Assembly (NCBI GenBank): GCA_905205065.1
Contig: CAJLCI010000014.1
Span: 1-51,907, forward strand
Reading direction: 5' to 3'
From: an uncultured Eubacteriales bacterium
GTDB taxonomy: Bacteria > Bacillota > Clostridia > Oscillospirales > CAG-272
DNA length: 51,907 nt
Shown here in pieces: positions 16,874 to 25,347 of the stretch (its first letter is position 1; each line of letters starts with the position of its first letter). A program made the position numbers and the translations under genes. The notes under the pieces were generated by a model, which made no database searches, had not been told where the DNA came from, and was given only the letters and a program-made list of their open reading frames with translations.

Positions 16874-16923
16874 TTTATTTTTATTCTTTAGTTAGCATAT
16901 GCTAACTAAAGAATAAAAATAAA
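16874..16923. promoter_or_regulatory. Perfect 50-bp palindrome, candidate metalloregulator operator
   Basis: Two exact 25-base arms meet at 16898/16899. The core gttagcatatgctaac resembles DtxR/IdeR-type operators by eye and is also similar to the site at 18511-18528. There is no T run, so a terminator is less likely. The remaining 16499-17030 gap is filled by array B and AT-rich sequence. Confidence 0.55.
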
Positions 16924-17030
16924 TACCTTTTACCAAAGGCACTGTTATTATATCCTTTTGTTTTTCATTCATCCACTCTGAAACAACAGAAAAATGCTCC
17001 GAAACAACAAATCAGATGTTCAAGGACATT

Positions 17031-18074
17031 TTATTGTTCTTTTATACGGCCGTGCATTTTACGGTATTCCGCCGGAGTTTCCCCCATGATGTCGCGAAAT
17101 GCCGACGCAAATTTGCTTGCATTGTCATAGCCGCATCCGCCTGCAATCTCCATAACCGTAAGGGACGTATGTATAAGCTGCAATGCGGCTGCCTGCATTT
17201 TTTGAATCCTTATATAAGAAAAGACGGGAACGCCGTACACACCCCTGAAAGCATTCTGGAGATGAGTTTGAGACACATGAAATTTTTTCGACAACTCGGC
17301 GACGGTTATTTTCTGTTCCATATTTGCGGACAAATATGCTTCTGTTTTTTTTGCAAGGTACACCTGCATTTTTGACAGCGATAGAGAAGCAGCACGGTTC
17401 TCATTAGGATCAATTCCGCTTAGTACTAACAAAAGCTCTAAAATTTTTATTTTATAATATCCCTTTTTGTAACTTTCCGGAACGGTATAAAGCTCGGAAA
17501 AAATATGTCCGATGTAGTTCTGAGAGCGTATTACAAAGCTTTTCCCATCTCCGCAAAGCCTTTTAGCTACCTGTTCGGGCTTTACATTTACATCCTTGAG
17601 AAAACATGAAAAGCATTTCGGGGATGTGTCAGTATTTATTATAATGCTGATTCCGTGATAGTGATGAAGCGGAAAACGGTATTCTTCTGCCTTCTTTGAG
17701 CGCATGGATATTGATAGGTCGCCCGGCATGAGGTAAAAAAATTCGTTTTTAAGCTGCTGTTCCATTCTGCCTTCACGGCAATGATGTATCTCAATTATAT
17801 TGCTCTCAGTGTCTGAACCGAGATGAAATCTGTCTGTATGGACAGAATTATATATCAGTTCTACACCTGGAAAAACGGTATAAACCGTTATTTCTGCATC
17901 TCCATTATTGTTTTGGAACAGATATGTGCGGTTTTCAGCCTCATTACCGGTGCTAATTACATTTTCAAGTGATATTACATTCTCAAGTGATATTACATTC
18001 TCAAGTAATTCTTCTGTGTGCTTCATAAATTTTAACTCCGTTGCCTTCAGAGTCTTTGCTGTATCGGCATTCAA
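17031..18074 (-). CDS. AraC-family transcriptional regulator
   Basis: This DNA-binding regulator has a large N-terminal sensing part and a C-terminal double helix-turn-helix (KITVAELSKKFHVSQTHLQN, then SLTVMEIAGGCGYDNASKFA and AFRDIMGETPAEYRKMHG). The N-terminal EIHHCREGRMEQQLKNEFFY segment resembles PchR-like AraC proteins that answer to iron or siderophore. The N-terminus carries three in-frame copies of LENVIS. It lies 34 bp after the HMA gene and is probably cotranscribed from the strong promoter at 18535-18563. Confidence 0.92.
   Translation of the reverse strand: MNADTAKTLKATELKFMKHTEELLENVISLENVISLENVISTGNEAENRTYLFQNNNGDAEITVYTVFPGVELIYNSVHTDRFHLGSDTESNIIEIHHCREGRMEQQLKNEFFYLMPGDLSISMRSKKAEEYRFPLHHYHGISIIINTDTSPKCFSCFLKDVNVKPEQVAKRLCGDGKSFVIRSQNYIGHIFSELYTVPESYKKGYYKIKILELLLVLSGIDPNENRAASLSLSKMQVYLAKKTEAYLSANMEQKITVAELSKKFHVSQTHLQNAFRGVYGVPVFSYIRIQKMQAAALQLIHTSLTVMEIAGGCGYDNASKFASAFRDIMGETPAEYRKMHGRIKEQ
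17956..18009 (-). repeat. Three in-frame 18-bp repeats in the AraC gene
   Basis: Plus-strand units attacattttcaagtgat, attacattctcaagtgat and attacattctcaagtaat are adjacent and encode LENVIS three times on the minus strand. Confidence 0.95.
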
Positions 18075-18108
18075 AGACGCCCGATGAGATCATCAAAAAT
18101 TTATCGGT

Positions 18109-18363
18109 TTATTTTTTAAATAAAGCAAAACCTTTCTTTTCAAACGGCTCGGTATGAATTCCGAGTACCTTATATCCTGTCTCTTCAACAGCCTTTTTTA
18201 ATTCATCGTCGTCGAGAGGCTGATCTGCAATTATTTCTGTTTGTCCTTTACTGTGAGAAGAAGATACCTTTTTTACCGCAAAGGCTTTTCTTACGGCGTC
18301 GTTGACATGAGCCTCGCACATTCCGCAGGCCATTCCGTCTATATCTAATGTTATTTTTACCAT
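18109..18363 (-). CDS. Heavy-metal-associated (HMA) domain protein
   Basis: This is a small 84-residue cytosolic protein. The MxCxxC metal motif lies in DIDGMACGMCEAHVNDAVRK and typical HMA strand and helix follow (TEIIADQPLDDDELKKAVEETGY). The C-terminal tail GIHTEPFEKKGFALFKK is longer than in simple CopZ chaperones. It is first in the transcript after a consensus promoter with an overlapping palindrome, suggesting metal-controlled expression with the AraC gene. Confidence 0.88.
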   Translation of the reverse strand: MVKITLDIDGMACGMCEAHVNDAVRKAFAVKKVSSSHSKGQTEIIADQPLDDDELKKAVEETGYKVLGIHTEPFEKKGFALFKK

Positions 18364-18510
18364 AATTTATATCCATACCTTTCTGTATGCAGAGTTTTAT
18401 CCATTTTACCATCTTGCTGATAGCTGATATTCGGGAATTTATGAAACAAACTTTAGCTTGCATTTATAGATCAGCCACTAACCTGAATAGAGAAATGAAA
18501 TTAAAAAGTG

Positions 18511-18528
18511 GGTTAGTTAATGCTAACC
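18511..18528 (-). promoter_or_regulatory. Palindromic operator candidate upstream of the HMA gene
   Basis: ggttag...ctaacc inverted repeats lie 6 nt downstream of the -10 box, over the expected transcription start. The sequence shares gttag and ctaac arms with the 16874-16923 palindrome, so the same regulator may bind both. Confidence 0.55.
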
Positions 18529-18534
18529 GTAGAT

Positions 18535-18563
18535 ATTATACTACTTTTATCTTTGATTGTCAA
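18535..18563 (-). promoter_or_regulatory. Fully consensus promoter for HMA-AraC
   Basis: On the minus strand, TTGACA (18563-18558) and TATAAT (18540-18535) are separated by 17 nt, about 170 nt upstream of the HMA start. Confidence 0.85.
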
Positions 18564-18654
18564 GTGCCGCCGTAAATTGTTCAGTATATTAGCTGATTTG
18601 TTTATATTAGTTTTATAATCATATTCGTTGGGCATCTCGCTTTTGTTTTTATAG

Positions 18655-19329
18655 TTACAGATCATATTTTACCTTAATTCTGTCTAATATTTTTCCAATA
18701 GGCTTTGAAAATAATAAAAGAAAGATTACGTTTGAAACAGCGTAGATTACGGTAAACGGTACTGCCGATATTGTGGCGGCGAGATATCTTGAAAAATTAA
18801 AATATCCATCCGACCACAATACTGTCCAGACATCCATAATAAGTGAAAATAAAATTCCGGAAAATATCGCATATATTGTAAGTATGATTTTATTGCGTCT
18901 CAGCGGATCGGCGATTAATCCGGCAATAAATCCGAGTATTCCCCAGCTGAACATCTGGAAAGGTGTCCACGGTCCCTGACCAAAAAAGAAATTGGAAATT
19001 ACGGCCGATAGGGCACCGGTCATGAATCCGGCTTCGCTGCCGAAGTACATAGCCGTTATTACTGTCATAGCCGTAACCGGTTTAAATCCCGGTATCGGTG
19101 CAAATATAATTCTGCCGATTGATGACAGTGCAATCATTATCGCAATCAGTATCATTCTTTTTATGTTTTTTTCTCTTTTTTCAAAACGCATAAAAAACGG
19201 TACACAGGACAGTATGACGGTACAGAGCGATACCCAGGCATACTGTTTATCTTTAAAGATAAAGGTACCTGCCGTGACGAGAGCGGGAATTATAATACAA
19301 AGAATTATATAGGAAATCCATTTTTTCAT
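18655..19329 (-). CDS. ECF transporter S component (predicted cobalamin specificity)
   Basis: This is the substrate-binding membrane subunit of an energy-coupling factor transporter. It has about six transmembrane segments and the S-component signature region (APIPGFKPVTAMTVITAMYF, then GFMTGALSAVISNFFFGQGP and GFIAGLIADPLRRNK). It lies last in the operon after the fused ATPase and EcfT genes. Cobalamin cargo is inferred from the cobalamin riboswitch that leads the operon, not from binding residues. Confidence 0.88.
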   Translation of the reverse strand: MKKWISYIILCIIIPALVTAGTFIFKDKQYAWVSLCTVILSCVPFFMRFEKREKNIKRMILIAIMIALSSIGRIIFAPIPGFKPVTAMTVITAMYFGSEAGFMTGALSAVISNFFFGQGPWTPFQMFSWGILGFIAGLIADPLRRNKIILTIYAIFSGILFSLIMDVWTVLWSDGYFNFSRYLAATISAVPFTVIYAVSNVIFLLLFSKPIGKILDRIKVKYDL

Positions 19330-19371
19330 TTTTACGGCGATACCTTTCTGTGTACTGAAGTATAGAATTTT

Positions 19372-21039
19372 TTAAATTTGTTTTTGACATAGCTCGGTAA
19401 CCTGCCGGCAGGTTACCGCATTCGGAAAGAGCAGCCGGGCCATTCTGTTTGCCGCCGTGGTATAAAAGTTGTTTTCAGCGAAAAATTTCTCCGGTATATC
19501 AGGCGACAGAATTTCTCCGTCAAAGAACAGCGCGCAGCGGTCGGCATTCTCAGCCGCAAATTCGACATCGTGCGTAACCGTTAAAATTGTTATACCGTCG
19601 TTTTTCAGTTCCTGCAATATACTTTTAAGAACATGCTTAGAATATGCGTCAAGTCCCTTTGTCGGCTCATCGAGGAGAAGAATTTTCGGATTTGAAAGCA
19701 GTATTTTTGCAAGCGCGCATTTTTGCTGTTCTCCGCCGCTTAAATCATATGGATGTCTGTTTAGAAGATGAGTAATTCCGATTTTGGCGGCGGCTTTTTC
19801 TGCCTTTTCTGCGCGTGCGCTTTTTGGAATCTCCAAAGCTTCGAGAATTTCGAGCAGATCGTCAAGCACGTTGTCCTTAATAAATACTGTCTGCGGATTT
19901 TGAGGAAGGAGAGCGAGATTTTCACGGTATAGAGAATTGCCTTTGTAACTGCGGATTGATTTTCCTCCGATCAGGACTTTTCCTCTGTATGCCTTGTTCA
20001 GTCCGGCAATGACGTTCAGCGCCGTGGTTTTTCCTGTTCCGTTTCCGCCAAGTATGCAGTAGAATTCACCGCTCTGTATTCGGAGAGATGTGCCGCGGAG
20101 AATATCGGGGAGATCCTTTTCATAACGAAACCAAACATTTTTAAGTTCGACAGCTGCATCTTCGCCTTCATTGTATCCGCTTTTTAATTCATATTTCGGA
20201 GCGGCGCTGAAATGTCGTTCCAAAAAATCTTTTCCTTCTTTTACAGTCAGAGGACATTCATCTGCAATATTCAGAGCATCGAATATTCTGACAGCGCTTG
20301 GAAGTCCGAGAAGCATCGGATGATCCTTTTGAATCCCGGAAAGCTTTTTGCCGATATTTCTCGGTGAATCATAAATGAGTGCCTTTCCGCTGTCCATAAG
20401 CAGAACTTTGTCGGCTATCGGAAATACGTCCTCTAACCGATGTTCTGCAAGGAGAATTGTAAGTCCAAATTCACGGTTGAGCTTTTGCAGTGTAGATATA
20501 AAATCAGACGCGGCAATCGGATCGAGCTGACTTGTCGGTTCGTCGAGAATAAGAATTTTCGGCTGCATTACCATAACCGATGCAAGATTGAGAAGCTGCT
20601 TTTGCCCGCCGGATAATTCATCGGTTTTTTTGCGGAACCATTCGGCAATTCCGAAATAGCTTGCCATCTCGCCGACTCTGCGGCGGATAACTTCCGTCTG
20701 AATTCCCATGTTTTCAAGACCGAAAGCAAGCTCGTGCCATACCTTGTCGGTTACAATCTGATTATCGGGATTTTGAAGCACATATCCGATCTCGGATGAG
20801 CTTGTTCTCTCGTCAAGACTTTCCTGTTCTGTACCGCAATAAATAATCTGTCCGCTCTTCTCTCCGGCCGGGGAAAGTTCTTTTTTCAGAAGCTTAAGAA
20901 GTGTTGTCTTGCCGCAGCCCGACTCTCCGCAGATTACAACGAAATCTCCGCTGTCAACATTTATACTTACATTGTCTACGGCATTATTTTGTGATTTTGG
21001 GTATTTAAAGCTTAAATTTTCGATATGTAGTATTTCCAT
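19372..21039 (-). CDS. ECF transporter ATPase, two ABC domains fused
   Basis: This 555-residue protein powers vitamin uptake. Domain 1 has Walker A GESGCGKTT, the Q-loop QNPDNQ, signature ELSGGQKQLLNLAS and Walker B ILILDEPTSQLDP. Domain 2 has GGNGTGKTT, PQNPQTVF, DLSGGEQQKCALAKI and ILLLDEPTKGLD. The two halves correspond to EcfA1 and EcfA2 of split systems. Its start overlaps the end of the EcfT gene by 28 bp, indicating tight coupling. Confidence 0.95.
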   Translation of the reverse strand: MEILHIENLSFKYPKSQNNAVDNVSINVDSGDFVVICGESGCGKTTLLKLLKKELSPAGEKSGQIIYCGTEQESLDERTSSSEIGYVLQNPDNQIVTDKVWHELAFGLENMGIQTEVIRRRVGEMASYFGIAEWFRKKTDELSGGQKQLLNLASVMVMQPKILILDEPTSQLDPIAASDFISTLQKLNREFGLTILLAEHRLEDVFPIADKVLLMDSGKALIYDSPRNIGKKLSGIQKDHPMLLGLPSAVRIFDALNIADECPLTVKEGKDFLERHFSAAPKYELKSGYNEGEDAAVELKNVWFRYEKDLPDILRGTSLRIQSGEFYCILGGNGTGKTTALNVIAGLNKAYRGKVLIGGKSIRSYKGNSLYRENLALLPQNPQTVFIKDNVLDDLLEILEALEIPKSARAEKAEKAAAKIGITHLLNRHPYDLSGGEQQKCALAKILLSNPKILLLDEPTKGLDAYSKHVLKSILQELKNDGITILTVTHDVEFAAENADRCALFFDGEILSPDIPEKFFAENNFYTTAANRMARLLFPNAVTCRQVTELCQKQI

Positions 21040-21893
21040 ACAACAGCCTCCTTGACTTCAATTATAAACGGAAGAAAAGACAATATTCCGAATGATATAT
21101 AAACAGCGGCGGCATATGGCGTCAGATTCAGCCCGCTGATCCTCGGATAGTAGTAAAATACAGTTTCTCCGGCCGCCACTCCGGAAACTGTAATTCCGAG
21201 AAGCATTATGCATACTGTCAGAAGAATGCAGTCACCGGTGTGAAATCTGAAGAGGGAAAAGCTTGTCCTGCCTTTCATGCCGTATCCTCTCGCTTTCATT
21301 GACGCTGAGGTTTCCATTGAGTTTTCGAGTGCCCACGAAATCATTGCCATGAAAACGCGCGCTGCGCTTCTGATTTTATCTGTGAAGCTTTTGGATGAAT
21401 ATAGCCCCATAGCCTTTTGCGCACGGTTTACTTTATGCATTTGCCGTTTAAACATGGGAATAAATCTTAGCGTCATTGAAAGAATAAGCGACAGCTTAGG
21501 TATCGCCTTGCCAAACAGATAAAGAAATTTGTCGCTTGTCATAATTTCGCTGTAGCATTTACACCACATCATCACGCCTGTAACCATTACGGCAATAGCG
21601 ATACCGTAGATGAAGGCCTCAAGGGTGACCGGATTTCCGTTCAGAAAGAACAGCGGCGTAACGCCGTTATGGGAAAACAGGGGATTTGTTACGGCAATCA
21701 GAAAAAACATGGGAACATAGAATCCGATATTTCCGCCTATCTCACTGCGCCGCTGAAGCATGATGCAGAACAGGATACCTCCGAGCATGGCAAGTATTTG
21801 CAGAACCGGATTTGACACGAACATTGCTACGAGAAGTACAGACAAAAAATAAATCATCAGTGCAGCCGGATGATAATTACCGAATGCTTTCAT
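21012..21893 (-). CDS. ecfT: ECF transporter T component (CbiQ/EcfT family)
   Basis: This is the membrane scaffold linking the ATPases to the S component. It has several membrane helices and the coupling motif ASMKARGYGMKGRTSF near residue 200, with SMTLRFIPMFKRQM before it. 293 residues is normal. A strong aggagg site precedes the ATG, directly after the broken transcobalamin-like gene. Confidence 0.94.
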   Translation of the reverse strand: MKAFGNYHPAALMIYFLSVLLVAMFVSNPVLQILAMLGGILFCIMLQRRSEIGGNIGFYVPMFFLIAVTNPLFSHNGVTPLFFLNGNPVTLEAFIYGIAIAVMVTGVMMWCKCYSEIMTSDKFLYLFGKAIPKLSLILSMTLRFIPMFKRQMHKVNRAQKAMGLYSSKSFTDKIRSAARVFMAMISWALENSMETSASMKARGYGMKGRTSFSLFRFHTGDCILLTVCIMLLGITVSGVAAGETVFYYYPRISGLNLTPYAAAVYISFGILSFLPFIIEVKEAVVWKYYISKI

Positions 21894-21907
21894 TGATATA
21901 AAACCTC

Positions 21908-22996
21908 CTATGATATATAAACTGTGTCGCAGCCGAGTTCAATCGCGCTTTTCACTGAAATCTTGTATACGCCGCTTTCGTTCATCATTGAGCCGAGACG
22001 GACAAGAGCTTCATTTACGCACTGACGTACAGTTTTGGAAACTGTCAGTTCGCTGTTTTCGTTTGCGCATGTATAAATTGTATCATCATTGTAATATGGA
22101 GCGAGAGCTTGTATTGCCACTGCCGTTATGTCAACATCTGAGCTGCTTCCGTAGCCGACGAGAGCCGTGATTGTGACGATTGCGCGGTGCCATTCGTTGC
22201 CTTTGTGCTGTGAAGAATTCCGCCGTTATCCGAATGTTTTTTTGTGCTGGAGGCAGCTTCCTTTATATATTCGGCAAGCTGCGCTGAAAGCTCTGTACTC
22301 TCTGTAAATGCGTGGCGGATGTTTGTCTGTGCAGACAGAGCTCTCCCGGCGCAGTGAGGGATACTCCTGCCCGTCAGCAAACGCATCTCGGAGAACATCC
22401 GCGGAAAGGCTTTCTGTTTCGCTTATGCCGGCTGTAGTGTCTGTTCCTGTTCCCTTAATATAATAGCATCCGCTGACAGACGATGCTCCGCCTACGTATC
22501 CGACGACACCTGCGACGGCACTTGAACCTGTTACGTCGGCGTTGTTTCCGCAGTTTATAACATTTCCTTCGGAAAGATATCCTACGATTCCGGCGACATT
22601 TCCGGAACCGTAGACGCTTCCTTTTACGGTTAAGCTTTCAACAGCGCCGTTTTCAACATACCCGAAAAGTCCGAGATTCTTTCCTGAACTGTCGGAGATA
22701 AAAAGACCGCTGACAACATGGTTTTCCCCGTTGAAAGTTCCTTTAAACCGATTGGTTTCGTTACCTATAGGCGTCCACGGAGAGCTTTCTCCGCCGAGAG
22801 CGATGTCCGCGTTAAGGACGACCGTTTTTCCTTCATATGTATTACCGTTGTTTACATCAGCTGCAAACTGCTGAAATTCTGAAAGAGTTGAGATTTTCAG
22901 GTCGGCTTCTTCTGCTGATACGGTAATCGGTATTGCCGATATTATAGTAATAACAGAGAGAAGTACTGCAATAATTCGATTTGATTTAAATTTCAT
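21908..22996 (-). pseudogene. Frameshifted GLUG/prenyltransferase-like (transcobalamin-like) surface protein
   Basis: The gene starts with a signal peptide (MKFKSNRIIAVLLSVITIIS and so on) and GLUG-type repeats (residues 40-190), both normal. Frame then changes near 22330 and again at 22205-22210. Translated in pieces, the second half reads as an alpha/alpha-toroid prenyltransferase-like segment (GNEWHRAIVTITALVGYGSS, DVDITAVAIQALAPYYND). Such toroids, with a DUF4430 beta domain, resemble eukaryotic intrinsic factor/transcobalamin and are found in cobalamin operons. The DUF4430 part is absent; the last frame ends at 21908. Either true decay or base errors in the sequence could explain this. 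Confidence 0.75.
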
Positions 22997-22997
22997 A

Positions 22998-23036
22998 TAA
23001 ATACCTCATGTAAATACTTCGTGTAAATGCTTCGTG
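22998..23036 (-). repeat. Three 13-bp repeats supplying the ribosome site
   Basis: Units taaatacctcatg, taaatacttcgtg and taaatgcttcgtg are adjacent. On the minus strand the last unit reads catgaggtattta and so places gaggt before the ATG of the following gene. Confidence 0.85.
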
Positions 23037-23083
23037 CCGCTCGCGGGCGGCTTTTTATTTTAGCTGTGCGTTGGTATTCCGTG

Positions 23084-23308
23084 TCAGGATTTCCGGCCGG
23101 TCTTTTTTCTTTTTTTTGATTTTTTTTGATGTTTTTTTTGTTCTTTAAGTCCGACGGCTTCCAGTGCCCGCGGCCACGGTCCAAGGAATGCCTTAATTCG
23201 GGATCGGGTGGGTTCATCAAAATCATCCTTGCGCGGAATTCTACCAAGTTCTTCTTTTTTTCGATGCAAGAGCTCTTCCGCCCAGGACTTTTTTTCATCT
23301 GACGTCAC
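23084..23308 (-). CDS. Small protein with HNH-associated (homing endonuclease) repeat
   Basis: This 74-residue protein has a GRIPRKDDFDEP-RIKAFLGPWPRALEAVGLKE region resembling the homing-endonuclease-associated repeat and a strongly basic Lys-rich tail. It has no nuclease motif. The start is GTG at 23308, with aaggagggag about 5 nt upstream. It is the first gene behind the cobalamin riboswitch. Its function is unknown; DNA or RNA binding is suggested by composition only. Confidence 0.7.
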   Translation of the reverse strand: MTSDEKKSWAEELLHRKKEELGRIPRKDDFDEPTRSRIKAFLGPWPRALEAVGLKEQKKHQKKSKKRKKTGRKS

Positions 23309-23344
23309 TTTTCTCCCTCCTTGAACTGAAAATTCAGGTACCGA

Positions 23345-23382
23345 GAAGAAAAACTCCTTAAGGGGGCAGGCCTTAAGGAGTA
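23345..23382 (-). terminator. Intrinsic terminator in the cobalamin leader
   Basis: On the minus strand, actccttaagg pairs with ccttaaggagt around a 7-nt loop and is followed by ttttt. It lies between the riboswitch and the first gene, and so is the probable expression platform, although about 250 nt from the aptamer. Confidence 0.8.
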
Positions 23383-23400
23383 CAACAGATTTAATCCGCT

Positions 23401-23512
23401 CATAACATCACAACATGACATCAAAACATAACATCACAACATGACATCACAACATAACATCACAACATGACATCACAACATGACATCACATCATTACATT
23501 ATATCATGACAT
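23401..23512 (-). repeat. 13-bp tandem repeat array in the cobalamin leader
   Basis: Eight full units of the pattern cataacatcacaa (variants with catgacatcacaa) plus a partial one form an array between aptamer and terminator. There are no spacers, so it is not a CRISPR array. Confidence 0.92.
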
Positions 23513-23626
23513 AGAAATTCTGCGGCTTAACTTGAGATTTATACAAAAAATAAAAAGAATGCAAATCCCAAGCCGCGATGCGGCGATAAATCGGTTGCAC
23601 TCTTCTCACCAAAGTTGTGTTAAACC

Positions 23627-23843
23627 TGAAAAGAAACGGCAGGTATCCTGACTTATGATTCAGTGAATTACCGTATAATTTAAAATATCACTATTTATGC
23701 GGCGGATTCACGAAAGGCAGCGCCTTCTCAGGACAGAATTATCCCAATGGCTTTTGCGCCTTTATCTCGTCAAATACAGTAATGGCGGTTGTTCCGGATT
23801 CGAACCGGATTCCCTTTTTATCTACTCAGTGTACAACTTTTCA
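23627..23843 (-). promoter_or_regulatory. Cobalamin riboswitch
   Basis: On the minus strand the adenosylcobalamin aptamer is evident: gggaatccggttcgaatccg, the ccgccattactgta segment, gccattggga, and the 3' B12 box agtcaggatacctgcc. Outer helix tgaaaag/cttttca closes it. It should lower expression of the downstream ECF operon when cobalamin is plentiful. The rest of 23309-24069 holds AT-rich sequence and the promoter of the plus-strand gene. Confidence 0.92.
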
Positions 23844-24003
23844 AACCGTATCTTTTAATATCAGTTATTGAATTTTTACCATTATATCACTTTTACGGCT
23901 TTTTTGCAAGATGATAATAGGCATAAATCCCCTGAAAAATACAACTATTTTTTAATAGGATAAAGATTTGTCGGATACAATTTTACTTTTTTGTTATTTT
24001 AAG

Positions 24004-24032
24004 TTTACTTTTTAATTATTATGTGCTATAAT
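24004..24032 (+). promoter_or_regulatory. Promoter for the CDP-glycerol glycerophosphotransferase gene
   Basis: TTTACT at 24004-24009 and TATAAT at 24027-24032 are spaced by 17 nt, about 40 nt before the ATG. Confidence 0.7.
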
Positions 24033-24069
24033 GAGTCCGTCACATTAAAAAAAATAAGAGGAAAACATT

Positions 24070-25317
24070 ATGATGCTGTACATTGATCCGGGAACCGGAA
24101 GCATGCTGTTCGCGATTTTAATCGGAATTATAGGAGCCCTTAATTATCTTCTGAAGAACTGGATAGTAAAGCTGCGTTTTATACTCAGCGGAGGAAAAAA
24201 AGTTGAAACCAATTCAAAGAAAATACCGTTTGTTATATTTTCGGATGATAAAAGATACTGGAATGTATTTGAGCCGGTTTGCCGTGAATTTGACAAAAGG
24301 GGAACCGATATTGTTTATATGACGGCTTCTGCGGATGATCCGGCGCTGAATTGCAATTATAAACATGTAAAGGGCGAATTTATCGGAGAACACAACAAAG
24401 CTTTTGCAAAGCTTAATTTTCTCAATGCGGCGATAGTTATTTCGAGCACTCCGGGACTTGACGTATACCAGTGGAAGCGTTCAAAGGATGTGCAGTGCTA
24501 TGTACATATGCTGCATGCGGCAACAGAGGTGGCAGGATACCGTATGTTCGGAATAGATTATTATGACGCGCTGATGCTGTCGGCGGACTATCAGGAAAGA
24601 GACGTCAGAAATCTTGAGAAGCTTCGGGGACTTCCGGAAAAGGAGCTTGTTAAAATCGGAATTCCTTATATGGATGAAATGGCCGAGAAGCTGAGGACAA
24701 GTCCTGCGGCGCCGCCTCACGAGCGCACGGTTTTGCTGGCTCCGTCATGGGGAAAAAGTTCGATTTTCGGTAAATTCGGCGGAAAAATCATAGATGTGCT
24801 CTTGAAAACAGGGTACCACATTATAGTACGTCCGCACCCGCAGTCATTTACTGCCGAAAAAGAGCTTATGGAGAAGCTTATGCGGGAATATCCGGAATCG
24901 AATCAGCTTGAGTGGAATCGGGATAATGATAATTTTGAGGTGCTTAAACGCTCCGATATTATGATTTCTGATTTTTCCGGTGTTATTTTTGATTTTGCCC
25001 TTGTGTATGATAAGCCGGTAATATATGCCGACACTGAATTTGATAAAAGTCCGTATGACGCATGGTGGCTTGATACTCCGTTCTGGACGTTTACCGCGCT
25101 CCCGCGGATAGGAAAGAAACTGACGGCCGACAGCCTTGCGTCGTTGAAAGATATGATAGACGCGTGTCTTACAGAAACGGAATATGAAAAGGGGAGACAG
25201 GCTGTGCGTGACGAGACATGGCTTTACAGAGGCGAAGGCACAGAGCGGGCTGTCGATTACTTGCTTGGCAAATACAGAGAGCTTACTTCGCAGGAAACAA
25301 AAGAAAAAACGCTTTGA
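24070..25317 (+). CDS. CDP-glycerol glycerophosphotransferase family protein (TagB/TagF-like)
   Basis: This enzyme family transfers glycerol phosphate from CDP-glycerol in making teichoic-acid-like polymers at the inner face of the membrane. An N-terminal hydrophobic helix (LYIDPGTGSMLFAILIGIIG) anchors it, and the GT-B-like catalytic part has VLLAPSWGKSS, IIVRPHPQS and the SDIMISDFSGVIFDFAL motif typical of TagF. Length is 415 residues. The stop is 30 bp before the YidC/sulfatase-like fusion gene, so both are likely cotranscribed and act on the same polymer. Confidence 0.92.
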   Translation: MMLYIDPGTGSMLFAILIGIIGALNYLLKNWIVKLRFILSGGKKVETNSKKIPFVIFSDDKRYWNVFEPVCREFDKRGTDIVYMTASADDPALNCNYKHVKGEFIGEHNKAFAKLNFLNAAIVISSTPGLDVYQWKRSKDVQCYVHMLHAATEVAGYRMFGIDYYDALMLSADYQERDVRNLEKLRGLPEKELVKIGIPYMDEMAEKLRTSPAAPPHERTVLLAPSWGKSSIFGKFGGKIIDVLLKTGYHIIVRPHPQSFTAEKELMEKLMREYPESNQLEWNRDNDNFEVLKRSDIMISDFSGVIFDFALVYDKPVIYADTEFDKSPYDAWWLDTPFWTFTALPRIGKKLTADSLASLKDMIDACLTETEYEKGRQAVRDETWLYRGEGTERAVDYLLGKYRELTSQETKEKTL

Positions 25318-25347
25318 GTATATACGAAAGGAACGGAAAAAAATAAA

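Noticed and set aside
16874..16923. Terminator hairpin
   Set aside because: The arms are AT-rich and no T run follows; the core resembles an operator instead.
22993..23298. 101-codon minus-strand frame overlapping the HNH-repeat gene
   Set aside because: It is the shadow of the better supported GTG-started gene at 23308 in another frame.
23401..23512. CRISPR-like array
   Set aside because: Units are directly adjacent with no spacers and no cas genes are present; it is a simple tandem repeat.
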